5,725 nt of DNA. Source: an uncultured Microbacteriaceae bacterium. GTDB taxonomy: Bacteria; Actinomycetota; Actinomycetes; Actinomycetales; Microbacteriaceae. Below, in pieces: positions 1 through 4,656 of the stretch. The notes under the pieces were generated by a model. It was given only the letters and a program-made list of their open reading frames with translations. It did no database searches and was not told where the DNA came from. The stretch lies in NCBI GenBank assembly GCA_946481135.1, contig CAMLMQ010000183.1, forward strand, positions 1-5,725, in the 5' to 3' direction. Each line of letters starts with the position of its first letter. The first letter of the stretch is position 1. The position numbers and the translations under genes were made by a program.

Positions 1-710
1 AGGGCGACACCCTCGTGTTCTTCCGCGGCGAGGTCGCGCGCGAGATCGCGTGGCTCGGCGACCCCGGCATGACCAACCGCCCCGACCGGCTCTCACCCCG
101 CACGTCGTTCTCGGCCTGGCGGCAGGGCGTGCGCGGCCGTTCCGAGCCGTGGGGCACGGTGGCCGCCGAGGCCACCGACCTCGCCCGCGACCTCGAGGCG
201 GCGATCCAGCGCCGTGCCGAGTCGCGTCTGGCGGAACTGGCGATGAGGGATGCGCTCACCGGCCTGTTCAATCGCCGCTACCTCGTCGAGCGACTCGCGA
301 CCCCCGGTCCGGTCGGCCCCGACGGCAAGGCTCTGCTCTTCGTCGACCTCGACGACTTCAAGCGCATCAACGACGAGCACGGTCACGACATCGGCGACGG
401 CGTCATCCTCGAGGCGGCCCGGCGGCTGCTCGCCCACTCGCGCGCCCGCGACGTCGTCGTGCGCTTCGGCGGCGACGAGTTCGTCGTCATCCTCGACGGC
501 ATCGCCGGGACGGAGATCCCGGCCATCGCGCAACGCGTGGTGACGGCGCTCGCGGTGCCGATGGTCGTCGGCACGCACATCGTGGCGATCACGGCGTCGT
601 GCGGGGTGGTCGTCGCCGAGCCCGGGTCCTCCCGGGAGGGGCTGCTCGAGGCCGCCGACGCGGCGATGTACCGCGCGAAGCGCGCGGGGCGCAACCAGGT
701 CTCGGCCTGA
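1..710 (+). CDS. Phytochrome-type (PHY)-GGDEF diguanylate cyclase, 3' part
   Basis: The gene is truncated at its 5' end. The open frame (first full codon at 3) runs from the window edge for 235 codons to TGA at 708-710. Visible residues 6-50 match the end of a phytochrome PHY domain: WLGDP at 17-21, the tongue motif PRTSF at 32-36 (nt 96-110), and GRSEPW at 45-50. A charged helix (about 53-81) joins it to a GGDEF domain starting at DALTGLFNRR (83-92). The active-site motif GGDEF is at 156-160 (nt 468-482), preceded by FKRIND for substrate/metal binding. The inhibitory I-site RxxD (RARD, 147-150) sits five residues before GGDEF, as in product-inhibited enzymes. It should make c-di-GMP from two GTP in the cytoplasm, probably under red/far-red control through PAS-GAF-PHY modules. 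The bilin-binding Cys and GAF domain lie outside the window, so light sensing is inferred. The gene converges on the oxidoreductase, with 6 bases between stops. Confidence 0.88.
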   Translation, partial: GDTLVFFRGEVAREIAWLGDPGMTNRPDRLSPRTSFSAWRQGVRGRSEPWGTVAAEATDLARDLEAAIQRRAESRLAELAMRDALTGLFNRRYLVERLATPGPVGPDGKALLFVDLDDFKRINDEHGHDIGDGVILEAARRLLAHSRARDVVVRFGGDEFVVILDGIAGTEIPAIAQRVVTALAVPMVVGTHIVAITASCGVVVAEPGSSREGLLEAADAAMYRAKRAGRNQVSA

Positions 711-720
711 GCCGACTCAG
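702..720. terminator. Possible bidirectional terminator between convergent genes
   Basis: Two overlapping inverted repeats fill the gap between the stop codons. One is TCGGC (702-706) with GCCGA (711-715) around a 4-base loop. The other is CTGAG (707-711) with CTCAG (716-720) around a 4-base loop. The two cannot form together. The second contains both opposing stop codons (708-710 and 717-719). There is no T-tract, so termination is only a guess from position and symmetry. Confidence 0.3.
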
Positions 721-2126
721 CGGCCGTAGGTCTCCAGCAGCCGCAGCCAGACCTCGCTGAGCGTCGGGTAGGCCGGCACCGCGTGCCAGAGGCGATCGAG
801 CGGCACCTCGCCCACGATCGCCACGGTCGCCGCGTGCAACAGCTCACCGACCCCGGGGCCGACGAGCGTCATCCCGACGATCACCCGGCGGTCCTCGTCG
901 ATCACGGCGCGTGCGGCGCCCGCGTAGTCGTCGGCGTGCACCGTGGCGCCCGCGATCCACGACAGGTCGTAGTCGACGACGCGCGTGCGCAGGCCCGCCC
1001 GCTCCGCCGCGGCGGCGGTGAGCCCGACGGAGGCGACCTCCGGGTCGGTGAACGTGACCTGGGGCACCGCCGCGTGGTCGGCAGTCGCGGCGTGTCGGCC
1101 CCACGGCGCGGTGTCGACGTCGCCGCCGAGCGCCCGGGCGGCGATCACGTCGCCCGCGGCCCGCGCCTGGTACTTGCCCTGATGGGTCAGGAGCGCGCGG
1201 TGCGTCACATCCCCGACGGCGTAGAGCCACTCGGAGCCGCGCACCCGCATCGAGTCGTCGACCTGGAGCCAGGTGCCGGGTTCGATCCCGACCGTCTCCA
1301 GGCCGATGTCGTCGGTGCGCGGCACACGTCCGACCGCGACGAGCACCTCGTCGACGCGCACCTCGGATCCGTCGGACAGCTCCAGCACCTTGTCGGAGCC
1401 TTCCCGCCGGCCGGCCACGACCTCGACGCCGGTGCGCACGTCGACGCCGCGACCGCGCAGGGCCGTCGCCACCCGGTCGCCCGCGAACGGCTCCTGCCCG
1501 CTCAGCAGCCCGCTCCGCGCGAGCACCGTCACGGCGCTGCCGAAGTCGGCGTAGGCGGTCGCCATCTCGGCGCCCACGACGCCGCCGCCGACGACCGCGA
1601 GCCGACGCGGGACGATCGACGAACTGGTCGCCTCGCGGCTCGTCCACGGTTCGAGCTCGGCGAGACCGGGAACGTCCGGCAGCAGCGCGGCGCTGCCCGT
1701 GGCGACCGCGACCGCGTGGCGCGCGTGGAGGGTGATCTCGGTGCCGTCCTGGGACGTCACGACGACGCGACGTTCGCCGACGAGGCGCCCGGTGCCGCGC
1801 ACGACCTCGATGCCGGCCCCCTCCGCCCAGGCGACCTGCGAGGTGTCGTCCCAGTCGTGGGTGATCCGGTTCCGGCGCGCGAAGGCGGCCGACGGGTCGA
1901 CCGCGCCGACGGGTCCGACACCCTCGACGGCGCGCGCCGCGCGGGTCGCCGCGCCCGCGCGCAGCAGCGCCTTCGAGGGCATGCAGGCCCAGTAGGAACA
2001 CTCGCCGCCGACGAGTTCGGCTTCGACGAGCACGACGCTCAGTCCGCCCTGGACAGCGCGGTCCGCGACGTTCTCGCCGACCGCGCCCGCGCCGATGACG
2101 ATGAGATCGACCTCGCGCGCCGTCAT
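717..2126 (-). CDS. FAD/NAD(P)-dependent pyridine nucleotide-disulfide oxidoreductase
   Basis: A complete class I pyridine nucleotide-disulfide oxidoreductase of 469 aa, the normal length for the lipoamide dehydrogenase/mercuric reductase superfamily. An N-terminal FAD motif GAGAVG (12-17) is followed by the redox-active pair CSYWAC (C43, C48) ahead of MPSK. A second nucleotide-binding motif GGGVVG is at 180-185, the FAD-contacting YAVGDV at 302-307, and a C-terminal dimerisation domain ends with HAVPAYPTLSE (448-458). The residue just before PT, where lipoamide dehydrogenase has its catalytic His, is Tyr453 here, so this is unlikely to be a true E3 subunit. The strand after the second motif ends VLARS rather than with an acidic residue, which hints at NADPH use. 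The substrate is unknown; quinone, metal or thiol reduction are possible. It is cytoplasmic, with no signal peptide or membrane helix. ATG at 2126 lies 7 bases after the upstream DUF7882 gene and has no clear Shine-Dalgarno, suggesting an operon with coupling. Confidence 0.93.
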   Translation of the reverse strand: MTAREVDLIVIGAGAVGENVADRAVQGGLSVVLVEAELVGGECSYWACMPSKALLRAGAATRAARAVEGVGPVGAVDPSAAFARRNRITHDWDDTSQVAWAEGAGIEVVRGTGRLVGERRVVVTSQDGTEITLHARHAVAVATGSAALLPDVPGLAELEPWTSREATSSSIVPRRLAVVGGGVVGAEMATAYADFGSAVTVLARSGLLSGQEPFAGDRVATALRGRGVDVRTGVEVVAGRREGSDKVLELSDGSEVRVDEVLVAVGRVPRTDDIGLETVGIEPGTWLQVDDSMRVRGSEWLYAVGDVTHRALLTHQGKYQARAAGDVIAARALGGDVDTAPWGRHAATADHAAVPQVTFTDPEVASVGLTAAAAERAGLRTRVVDYDLSWIAGATVHADDYAGAARAVIDEDRRVIVGMTLVGPGVGELLHAATVAIVGEVPLDRLWHAVPAYPTLSEVWLRLLETYGR

Positions 2127-2133
2127 CGTCGAC

Positions 2134-2439
2134 TCAGGCCCCGGGGGCCTTCTTCTCGGGCTCGGGGAGCACCTTCATGCCGGTCGTCGTGTTCGCGGAG
2201 TCGATCAACTCCTCGAGCCACTCGCGGTTGACGTCGACCTTCGTCGTGTCGAACTCGAACCGCAGGCTCGCCGAGGAATTGATCCAGATCGTCTGCCGAC
2301 CGTCGTCGGGGGCGTCGATCGTGAGAGCGAAGCTCTCGTTGCGCCGCAGCTTGGCGAGCACCACGAGCTCGACGTGCGCGAGCGTGCGGTCGTCGAACTG
2401 GAACGACTCGGGCGGCGAACCATAGTGCAGGTATCCCAT
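2134..2439 (-). CDS. Small DUF7882-type protein, copy 1
   Basis: A 101-aa soluble protein, MGYLHYG to KKAPGA. It shares its plan with the 105-aa protein at 3701-4018: MGxLxY at the N-terminus, FDDRxLAH (15-22), KLRRxExF, a Trp/Ser segment, FE, NxEW (71-74), SAN (81-83) and PEP (92-94). I recognise the family as one common in Microbacteriaceae, now called DUF7882, whose members are often labelled 'ATP-dependent DNA ligase' in databases. There is no KxDG nucleotidyltransferase motif and it is far too short, so no ligase activity should be assumed. This copy has diverged in the middle (DAPDDGRQTIWINSSA). The ATG at 2439 is chosen because both paralogs align from it and because a TAGGAT hexamer lies exactly 7 bases upstream; a longer frame reaching to 2931 would run through the neighbouring genes. 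It is probably the first gene of an operon with the oxidoreductase. Function unknown. Confidence 0.88.
   Translation of the reverse strand: MGYLHYGSPPESFQFDDRTLAHVELVVLAKLRRNESFALTIDAPDDGRQTIWINSSASLRFEFDTTKVDVNREWLEELIDSANTTTGMKVLPEPEKKAPGA
2136..2150. repeat. 15-base palindrome before the oxidoreductase start
   Basis: AGGCCCC (2136-2142) and GGGGCCT (2144-2150) are perfect inverted repeats around a single G. They cover the last codons and stop of the DUF7882 gene and lie about 10 bases before the oxidoreductase ATG. In mRNA a 5-bp stem with a 5-base loop could form where a ribosome binding site would be expected. Any effect on translation is a guess; the sequence also encodes the C-terminal Ala-Pro-Gly-Ala. 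Confidence 0.35.
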
Positions 2440-2446
2440 CGAGGCG

Positions 2447-2452
2447 ATCCTA
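2447..2452 (-). promoter_or_regulatory. -10 element of DUF7882 copy 1 (leaderless)
   Basis: On the minus strand TAGGAT is followed by exactly 7 bases and then the ATG at 2439. This places the likely transcription start on the A of the start codon, so the message would be leaderless. No -35 hexamer close to TTGACA is visible. The same spacing occurs at three other genes in the window. Confidence 0.62.
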
Positions 2453-2455
2453 CGG

Positions 2456-2474
2456 CCCGAAGAATTTTCGCGGG
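2456..2474. promoter_or_regulatory. Near-palindrome between back-to-back promoters
   Basis: CCCGAAGAATTTTCGCGGG occupies the centre of the 48-base gap between divergent genes. CGAA (2458-2461) pairs with TTCG (2467-2470), and the outer CC/GG bases pair if one C is bulged. It lies where the -35 regions of both promoters would fall, so it could be an operator serving both, but no known regulator site is recognised. Confidence 0.3.
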
Positions 2475-2480
2475 TACCCT
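2475..2480 (+). promoter_or_regulatory. -10 element of the 2488 gene (leaderless)
   Basis: TACCCT is followed by TGCGCTC (7 bases) and then GTG at 2488. The spacing puts transcription start at the start codon. It overlaps an 8-base palindrome GGGTACCC (2472-2479). No good -35 is seen. Confidence 0.58.
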
Positions 2481-2487
2481 TGCGCTC

Positions 2488-2757
2488 GTGGCCATCGTGA
2501 ACAGACTGACCGTCGACGGCCGGGACTACTTCCTCCCGGAGCCCGTCACGGAACTGAAGAACCAGATCCTCGCGGCGATCCAGGGCGGCGGCGGGTACGT
2601 GAACATCCCGCCCCTGCGCGGAGGTCCGGGCATCGACATCCTGTTCTCTCCGGGTATGCCGGTCACGTGGTCGCAGATCGACGTCGGCGGAGACGCCATG
2701 GGGTCGTCGGAGTCGGACGCGCACGTGCCGGAGTCGCCGGACGAGTTCGGCATCTGA
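2488..2757 (+). CDS. Hypothetical 89-aa protein
   Basis: I do not recognise a named family. The protein begins (M/V)AIVNRLTVDGRDYFLPEP, followed by a helix-like stretch ELKNQILAAI (22-31), a glycine run GGGG (33-36), short strands YVNIPP and IDILFSPG, then VTWSQIDV. The last 20 or so residues (GSSESDAHVPESPDEFGI) are acidic, Ser/Pro-rich and probably unstructured. There is no signal peptide or membrane helix, so it is likely cytoplasmic. GTG at 2488 is preferred over GTG at 2497 because a TACCCT hexamer stands exactly 7 bases upstream and no Shine-Dalgarno is present; an in-frame extension back to 2095 would run antisense through the whole DUF7882 gene. It diverges from the DUF7882-oxidoreductase pair and converges on the EAL gene. 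Confidence 0.75.
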   Translation: MAIVNRLTVDGRDYFLPEPVTELKNQILAAIQGGGGYVNIPPLRGGPGIDILFSPGMPVTWSQIDVGGDAMGSSESDAHVPESPDEFGI

Positions 2758-2763
2758 CGCTCG

Positions 2764-2778
2764 GAGGCGACGCGCCTC
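2764..2778. terminator. Hairpin between convergent 2488 and EAL genes
   Basis: GAGGCG (2764-2769) and CGCCTC (2773-2778) form a perfect 6-bp stem with a 3-base loop, in the 19-base gap between opposing stop codons and reaching into the stop of the EAL gene. Being symmetric it could act for both strands. It lacks a T-tract, as is common in actinobacterial terminators. Confidence 0.45.
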
Positions 2779-3610
2779 AGGCGACCCGTACGAGCAGCGG
2801 CTCGACGTCCTCGACCGGCAGCGGCGGCGAGAAGAAGTAGCCCTGCGCGCGATCGCAGCCCCACGCGACGGCGCGGTCGAAGTGCTCGGCCGTCTCGATG
2901 CCCTCGGCGACGACGAGGGCGTTCCGCTCATGCGCCGTGGCGAGACACTCGACGACGAGATCCTCGATCGCGGGGTCGGTGCCGTGTACGAGCGACCTGT
3001 CGATCTTCACCTCGGTGAGCGGCAGGCGCCGCACCAGTTCGAGCGAGGTGTGTCCCGTGCCGAAGTCGTCGATCGAGACGCCCACTCCGCCGTCGATGAG
3101 TGCCTGCAACGTCGTCGCCTCGTCCCGCTCATAGGTGATCTCGGGGGACTCGGTGATCTCGACCGTCATCGCGAAGCGCGGGAGGTCGAGTTCGCGAAGC
3201 CGACCGAGCACCGTCGCGGCGAACTCGGGGACGAGTTCCGACGGCGAGACGTTGAGCGAGATCCCGACCTCGACACCGCGCGCGTGCCAGTCGGCGATGC
3301 GGCGACCCGACTCCTCGAGCATGAAACGACCCACATCGGAGATGAGTCCATACTGCTCGGCGACGTCGATGAACCGCCCCGGCAGCAGCAGACCCTCTTC
3401 GGGGTGCTGCCAGCGACAGAGGGCCTCGACGGCGACGACCCGACGCGTCTTCAGGTCGTACTGCGGCTGGAAGAACGCGATCAGTTCGCCTGCCGTGAAG
3501 GCATGGCGGAGCCGGCCCGCCAGTTCCGCGGGACGCAACCGATCGCCCTCGTGCACCGATCCAGAATCGGTCGCGTTCGGGTCGCGGTCAACACGGGACG
3601 AATCGTCCAT
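2777..3610 (-). CDS. Stand-alone EAL-domain c-di-GMP phosphodiesterase
   Basis: A complete 277-aa protein made almost wholly of one EAL domain (about residues 30-275), which hydrolyses c-di-GMP to pGpG in the cytoplasm. The residues expected of an active enzyme are present: E62-A63-L64 in VEALCRW, N120 in NVSPSEL, E151 and E154 in EITES, D181-D182 in DDFGTGHTSL (loop 6), K202 and D204 in VKIDRS, E236 in VVAEGIET, and Q256-G257 in AQGYFF. No GGDEF, sensor or membrane segment is attached; the first 25 or so residues are polar and probably disordered. So any signal input would come from expression or partners. ATG at 3610 has no Shine-Dalgarno, but TAGTAT stands 9 bases upstream, implying a very short or absent leader. 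It is divergent from DUF7882 copy 2 and about 2 kb from the GGDEF gene. Confidence 0.94.
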   Translation of the reverse strand: MDDSSRVDRDPNATDSGSVHEGDRLRPAELAGRLRHAFTAGELIAFFQPQYDLKTRRVVAVEALCRWQHPEEGLLLPGRFIDVAEQYGLISDVGRFMLEESGRRIADWHARGVEVGISLNVSPSELVPEFAATVLGRLRELDLPRFAMTVEITESPEITYERDEATTLQALIDGGVGVSIDDFGTGHTSLELVRRLPLTEVKIDRSLVHGTDPAIEDLVVECLATAHERNALVVAEGIETAEHFDRAVAWGCDRAQGYFFSPPLPVEDVEPLLVRVA

Positions 3611-3619
3611 GGTGTGCGT

Positions 3620-3625
3620 ATACTA
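3620..3625 (-). promoter_or_regulatory. Probable -10 element of the EAL gene
   Basis: Minus-strand TAGTAT lies 9 bases before the ATG at 3610. Transcription would start at or 1-3 bases before the start codon, and no ribosome binding site is seen. No convincing -35 is visible. Confidence 0.5.
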
Positions 3626-3687
3626 CGCGGCCCCGCCCGGAGGGGAAGCCCCGGGTGCGGCGTGGCCGACAACCGATTCCGTCGCGT

Positions 3688-3693
3688 TATCAT
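3688..3693 (+). promoter_or_regulatory. -10 element of DUF7882 copy 2 (leaderless)
   Basis: TATCAT is followed by CCCCCTA (7 bases) and then ATG at 3701. It is the best -10 match in the window. Spacing implies transcription starting at the ATG. A -35 is not clear; GCCGAC at 3665-3670 has the right 17-base spacing but poor similarity. Confidence 0.65.
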
Positions 3694-3700
3694 CCCCCTA

Positions 3701-4018
3701 ATGGGCACTTTGACCTACGACTCCAAGCTGGCGGTCTCGTTCGACGACCGCATCCTCGCGCACCTCCAGGTCGTCATCTGGTCGAAGCTGCGTCGCGGAG
3801 AGCACTTCTCCTTCACGTGGACTGAGCCCTCGCGCAGCGGTTTCGGGCGCACGTCGGTGTGGCTCGCGCCGAGCATCCCGCTGACCTTCGAGTACTTCGG
3901 CGGTCGGCAGCCGCGCCTCAACCCCGAGTGGGTGCAGATCCTGAGCAAGTCGGCCAACTCGCCCGGCGGTCTCGTGCTCACCCCCGAGCCGCCGGAGAAG
4001 GATCAGCCCTCGGCATAG
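3701..4018 (+). CDS. Small DUF7882-type protein, copy 2
   Basis: A 105-aa soluble protein, MGTLTYDSK to DQPSA, clearly paralogous to the one at 2134-2439. Conserved landmarks in order are MGxLxY, FDDRxLAH (14-21), the basic KLRRGEHFSF (29-38), GRTSVWLAPS (49-58), LTFEYFGG (61-68), NPEW (74-77), SANSPGG (84-90) and TPEPPEK. The middle part looks nearer to what I recall as typical of the family than copy 1 does. Members are often named 'ATP-dependent DNA ligase', but there is no ligase motif and the size is wrong. Its molecular role is unknown. ATG at 3701 is supported by alignment with copy 1 and by TATCAT exactly 7 bases before it; the open frame extending back to 2882 is antisense to the EAL gene and is not coding. 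It is transcribed away from the EAL gene. Confidence 0.9.
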   Translation: MGTLTYDSKLAVSFDDRILAHLQVVIWSKLRRGEHFSFTWTEPSRSGFGRTSVWLAPSIPLTFEYFGGRQPRLNPEWVQILSKSANSPGGLVLTPEPPEKDQPSA

Positions 4019-4068
4019 GTCCGACGACGGGCGCTGTCAAGACCCCGGGGCGTGGGCGGATGCCCGTT

Positions 4069-4074
4069 TAGCGT
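4069..4074 (+). promoter_or_regulatory. -10 element of the 4082-glgX group (leaderless)
   Basis: TAGCGT is followed by CCTGCAC (7 bases) and then ATG at 4082. The spacing repeats that of three other genes here. A weak hairpin (GGGC 4054-4057 with GCCC 4062-4065) lies just upstream and may end the transcript of the preceding gene. Confidence 0.5.
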
Positions 4075-4081
4075 CCTGCAC

Positions 4082-4396
4082 ATGACACTTCAGCTCACCG
4101 CAGCGGAGGCCCGTTCGGAGGTGCGCTGGAAGAGCCCCACGAACGGCCTGTGGGTGGCCACCCGACGCGGTGAGCACGCCGGAATGGTCGAGAGGCTCGA
4201 CGGCACGTACCACGCGAGGAGCGCCCGCGGCCGTGCGCTCGGTTCGTTCCCCGACCTCGACTCAGCGCTCGCCGTCATCGACGGCCGAGTCGATGTCCCC
4301 TCGGGCGCTCCTCGCGGTGCGAAGGCGCTCCTGATCGCGATCAACGGCGGTGCCGCCGTGACCGCGTTGGCCCTCGCCTTCCTGCTAGTCCGATGA
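4082..4396 (+). CDS. Small protein with C-terminal membrane helix
   Basis: I cannot name the family. The 104-aa product has a soluble N-terminal part (1-78) with [22 protein letters not shown], a [11 protein letters not shown] stretch and [16 protein letters not shown], suggesting a small compact beta-rich fold followed by a helix. A single hydrophobic helix at about 82-103 (LLIAINGG...LALAFLLV) ends one residue before the C-terminus, so it would be tail-anchored with the soluble part probably in the cytoplasm. ATG at 4082 is chosen over the GTG at 4052 because TAGCGT lies 7 bases before it and the extra residues would cover the promoter. Its stop overlaps the next start in ATGA (4393-4396), so it heads a coupled group leading to glgX. 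Confidence 0.78.
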   Translation: MTLQLTAAEARSEVRWKSPTNGLWVATRRGEHAGMVERLDGTYHARSARGRALGSFPDLDSALAVIDGRVDVPSGAPRGAKALLIAINGGAAVTALALAFLLVR

Positions 4397-4656
4397 CGCC
4401 ACTGCATCCGGCCAGCACCGGCTCGCCGATCTCCGTGTGGTTCGTCGACGAACGCCCCGTGCGCCTGCTGAGCGGCGGCACGCGCTTCAAGGTCGTCGAC
4501 GACCCGCGGTGCGCCGACATCAACGGCTCGCGCTACTGGCGAGTGCGTGCCCGGGGCGAGGACGGCCGCCTCGGCACGTTCGACCTCCGGCAGTCCGACG
4601 ACGGCTGGGTGCTCGCGGGAGTCGACGAAGACCCCGCACGCACGGGCAGCCGGTGA
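4393..4656 (+). CDS. Hypothetical 87-aa protein, coupled to glgX
   Basis: The start codon overlaps the stop of the preceding gene (ATGA, 4393-4396), and its own stop overlaps the next start (GTGA, 4653-4656). The 87-aa product is soluble, with [25 protein letters not shown] (13-37), then [20 protein letters not shown] (47-66) and [10 protein letters not shown] (69-78). The pattern of short strands suggests a small beta-barrel or sheet. It vaguely resembles DUF6504-type small proteins of actinobacteria, but I am not confident and give no function. No Shine-Dalgarno is seen, which fits re-initiation by ribosomes finishing the upstream gene. Four-base overlaps on both sides make it a real gene rather than chance. 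Confidence 0.77.
   Translation: MTPLHPASTGSPISVWFVDERPVRLLSGGTRFKVVDDPRCADINGSRYWRVRARGEDGRLGTFDLRQSDDGWVLAGVDEDPARTGSR

Noticed and set aside
50..760. Second plus-strand frame of 236 codons over the GGDEF region
   Set aside because: It is Arg/Pro-rich with no motif, whereas the other frame has complete GGDEF and PHY motifs.
717..2126. Oxidoreductase as dihydrolipoamide dehydrogenase (lpd) or mercuric reductase (merA)
   Set aside because: The residue before PT is Tyr rather than the Lpd His. There is no N-terminal metal-binding domain, no C-terminal vicinal Cys pair as in MerA, and no neighbouring complex or mer genes.
783..2231. 482-codon plus-strand open frame across the oxidoreductase
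   Set aside because: It is antisense to a clear FAD oxidoreductase and is Arg/Asp/Gly-rich with no domain. Long antisense frames are expected at this GC content.
2095..2487. N-terminal extension of the 2488 gene
   Set aside because: It would be antisense to DUF7882 copy 1 and across its promoter; GTG 2488 has a leaderless promoter.
2440..2931. Long N-terminal extension of DUF7882 copy 1
   Set aside because: It would cross the divergent promoter, the 2488 gene and part of the EAL gene. The added part is low-complexity Arg/Ser.
2882..3700. Long N-terminal extension of DUF7882 copy 2
   Set aside because: It runs antisense through the EAL gene. The paralog alignment and TATCAT-N7-ATG place the start at 3701.
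2134..4018. DUF7882 pair with EAL gene as a composite mobile element
   Set aside because: The two copies have diverged at the protein level, and I see no transposase, no terminal repeats and no target duplication.
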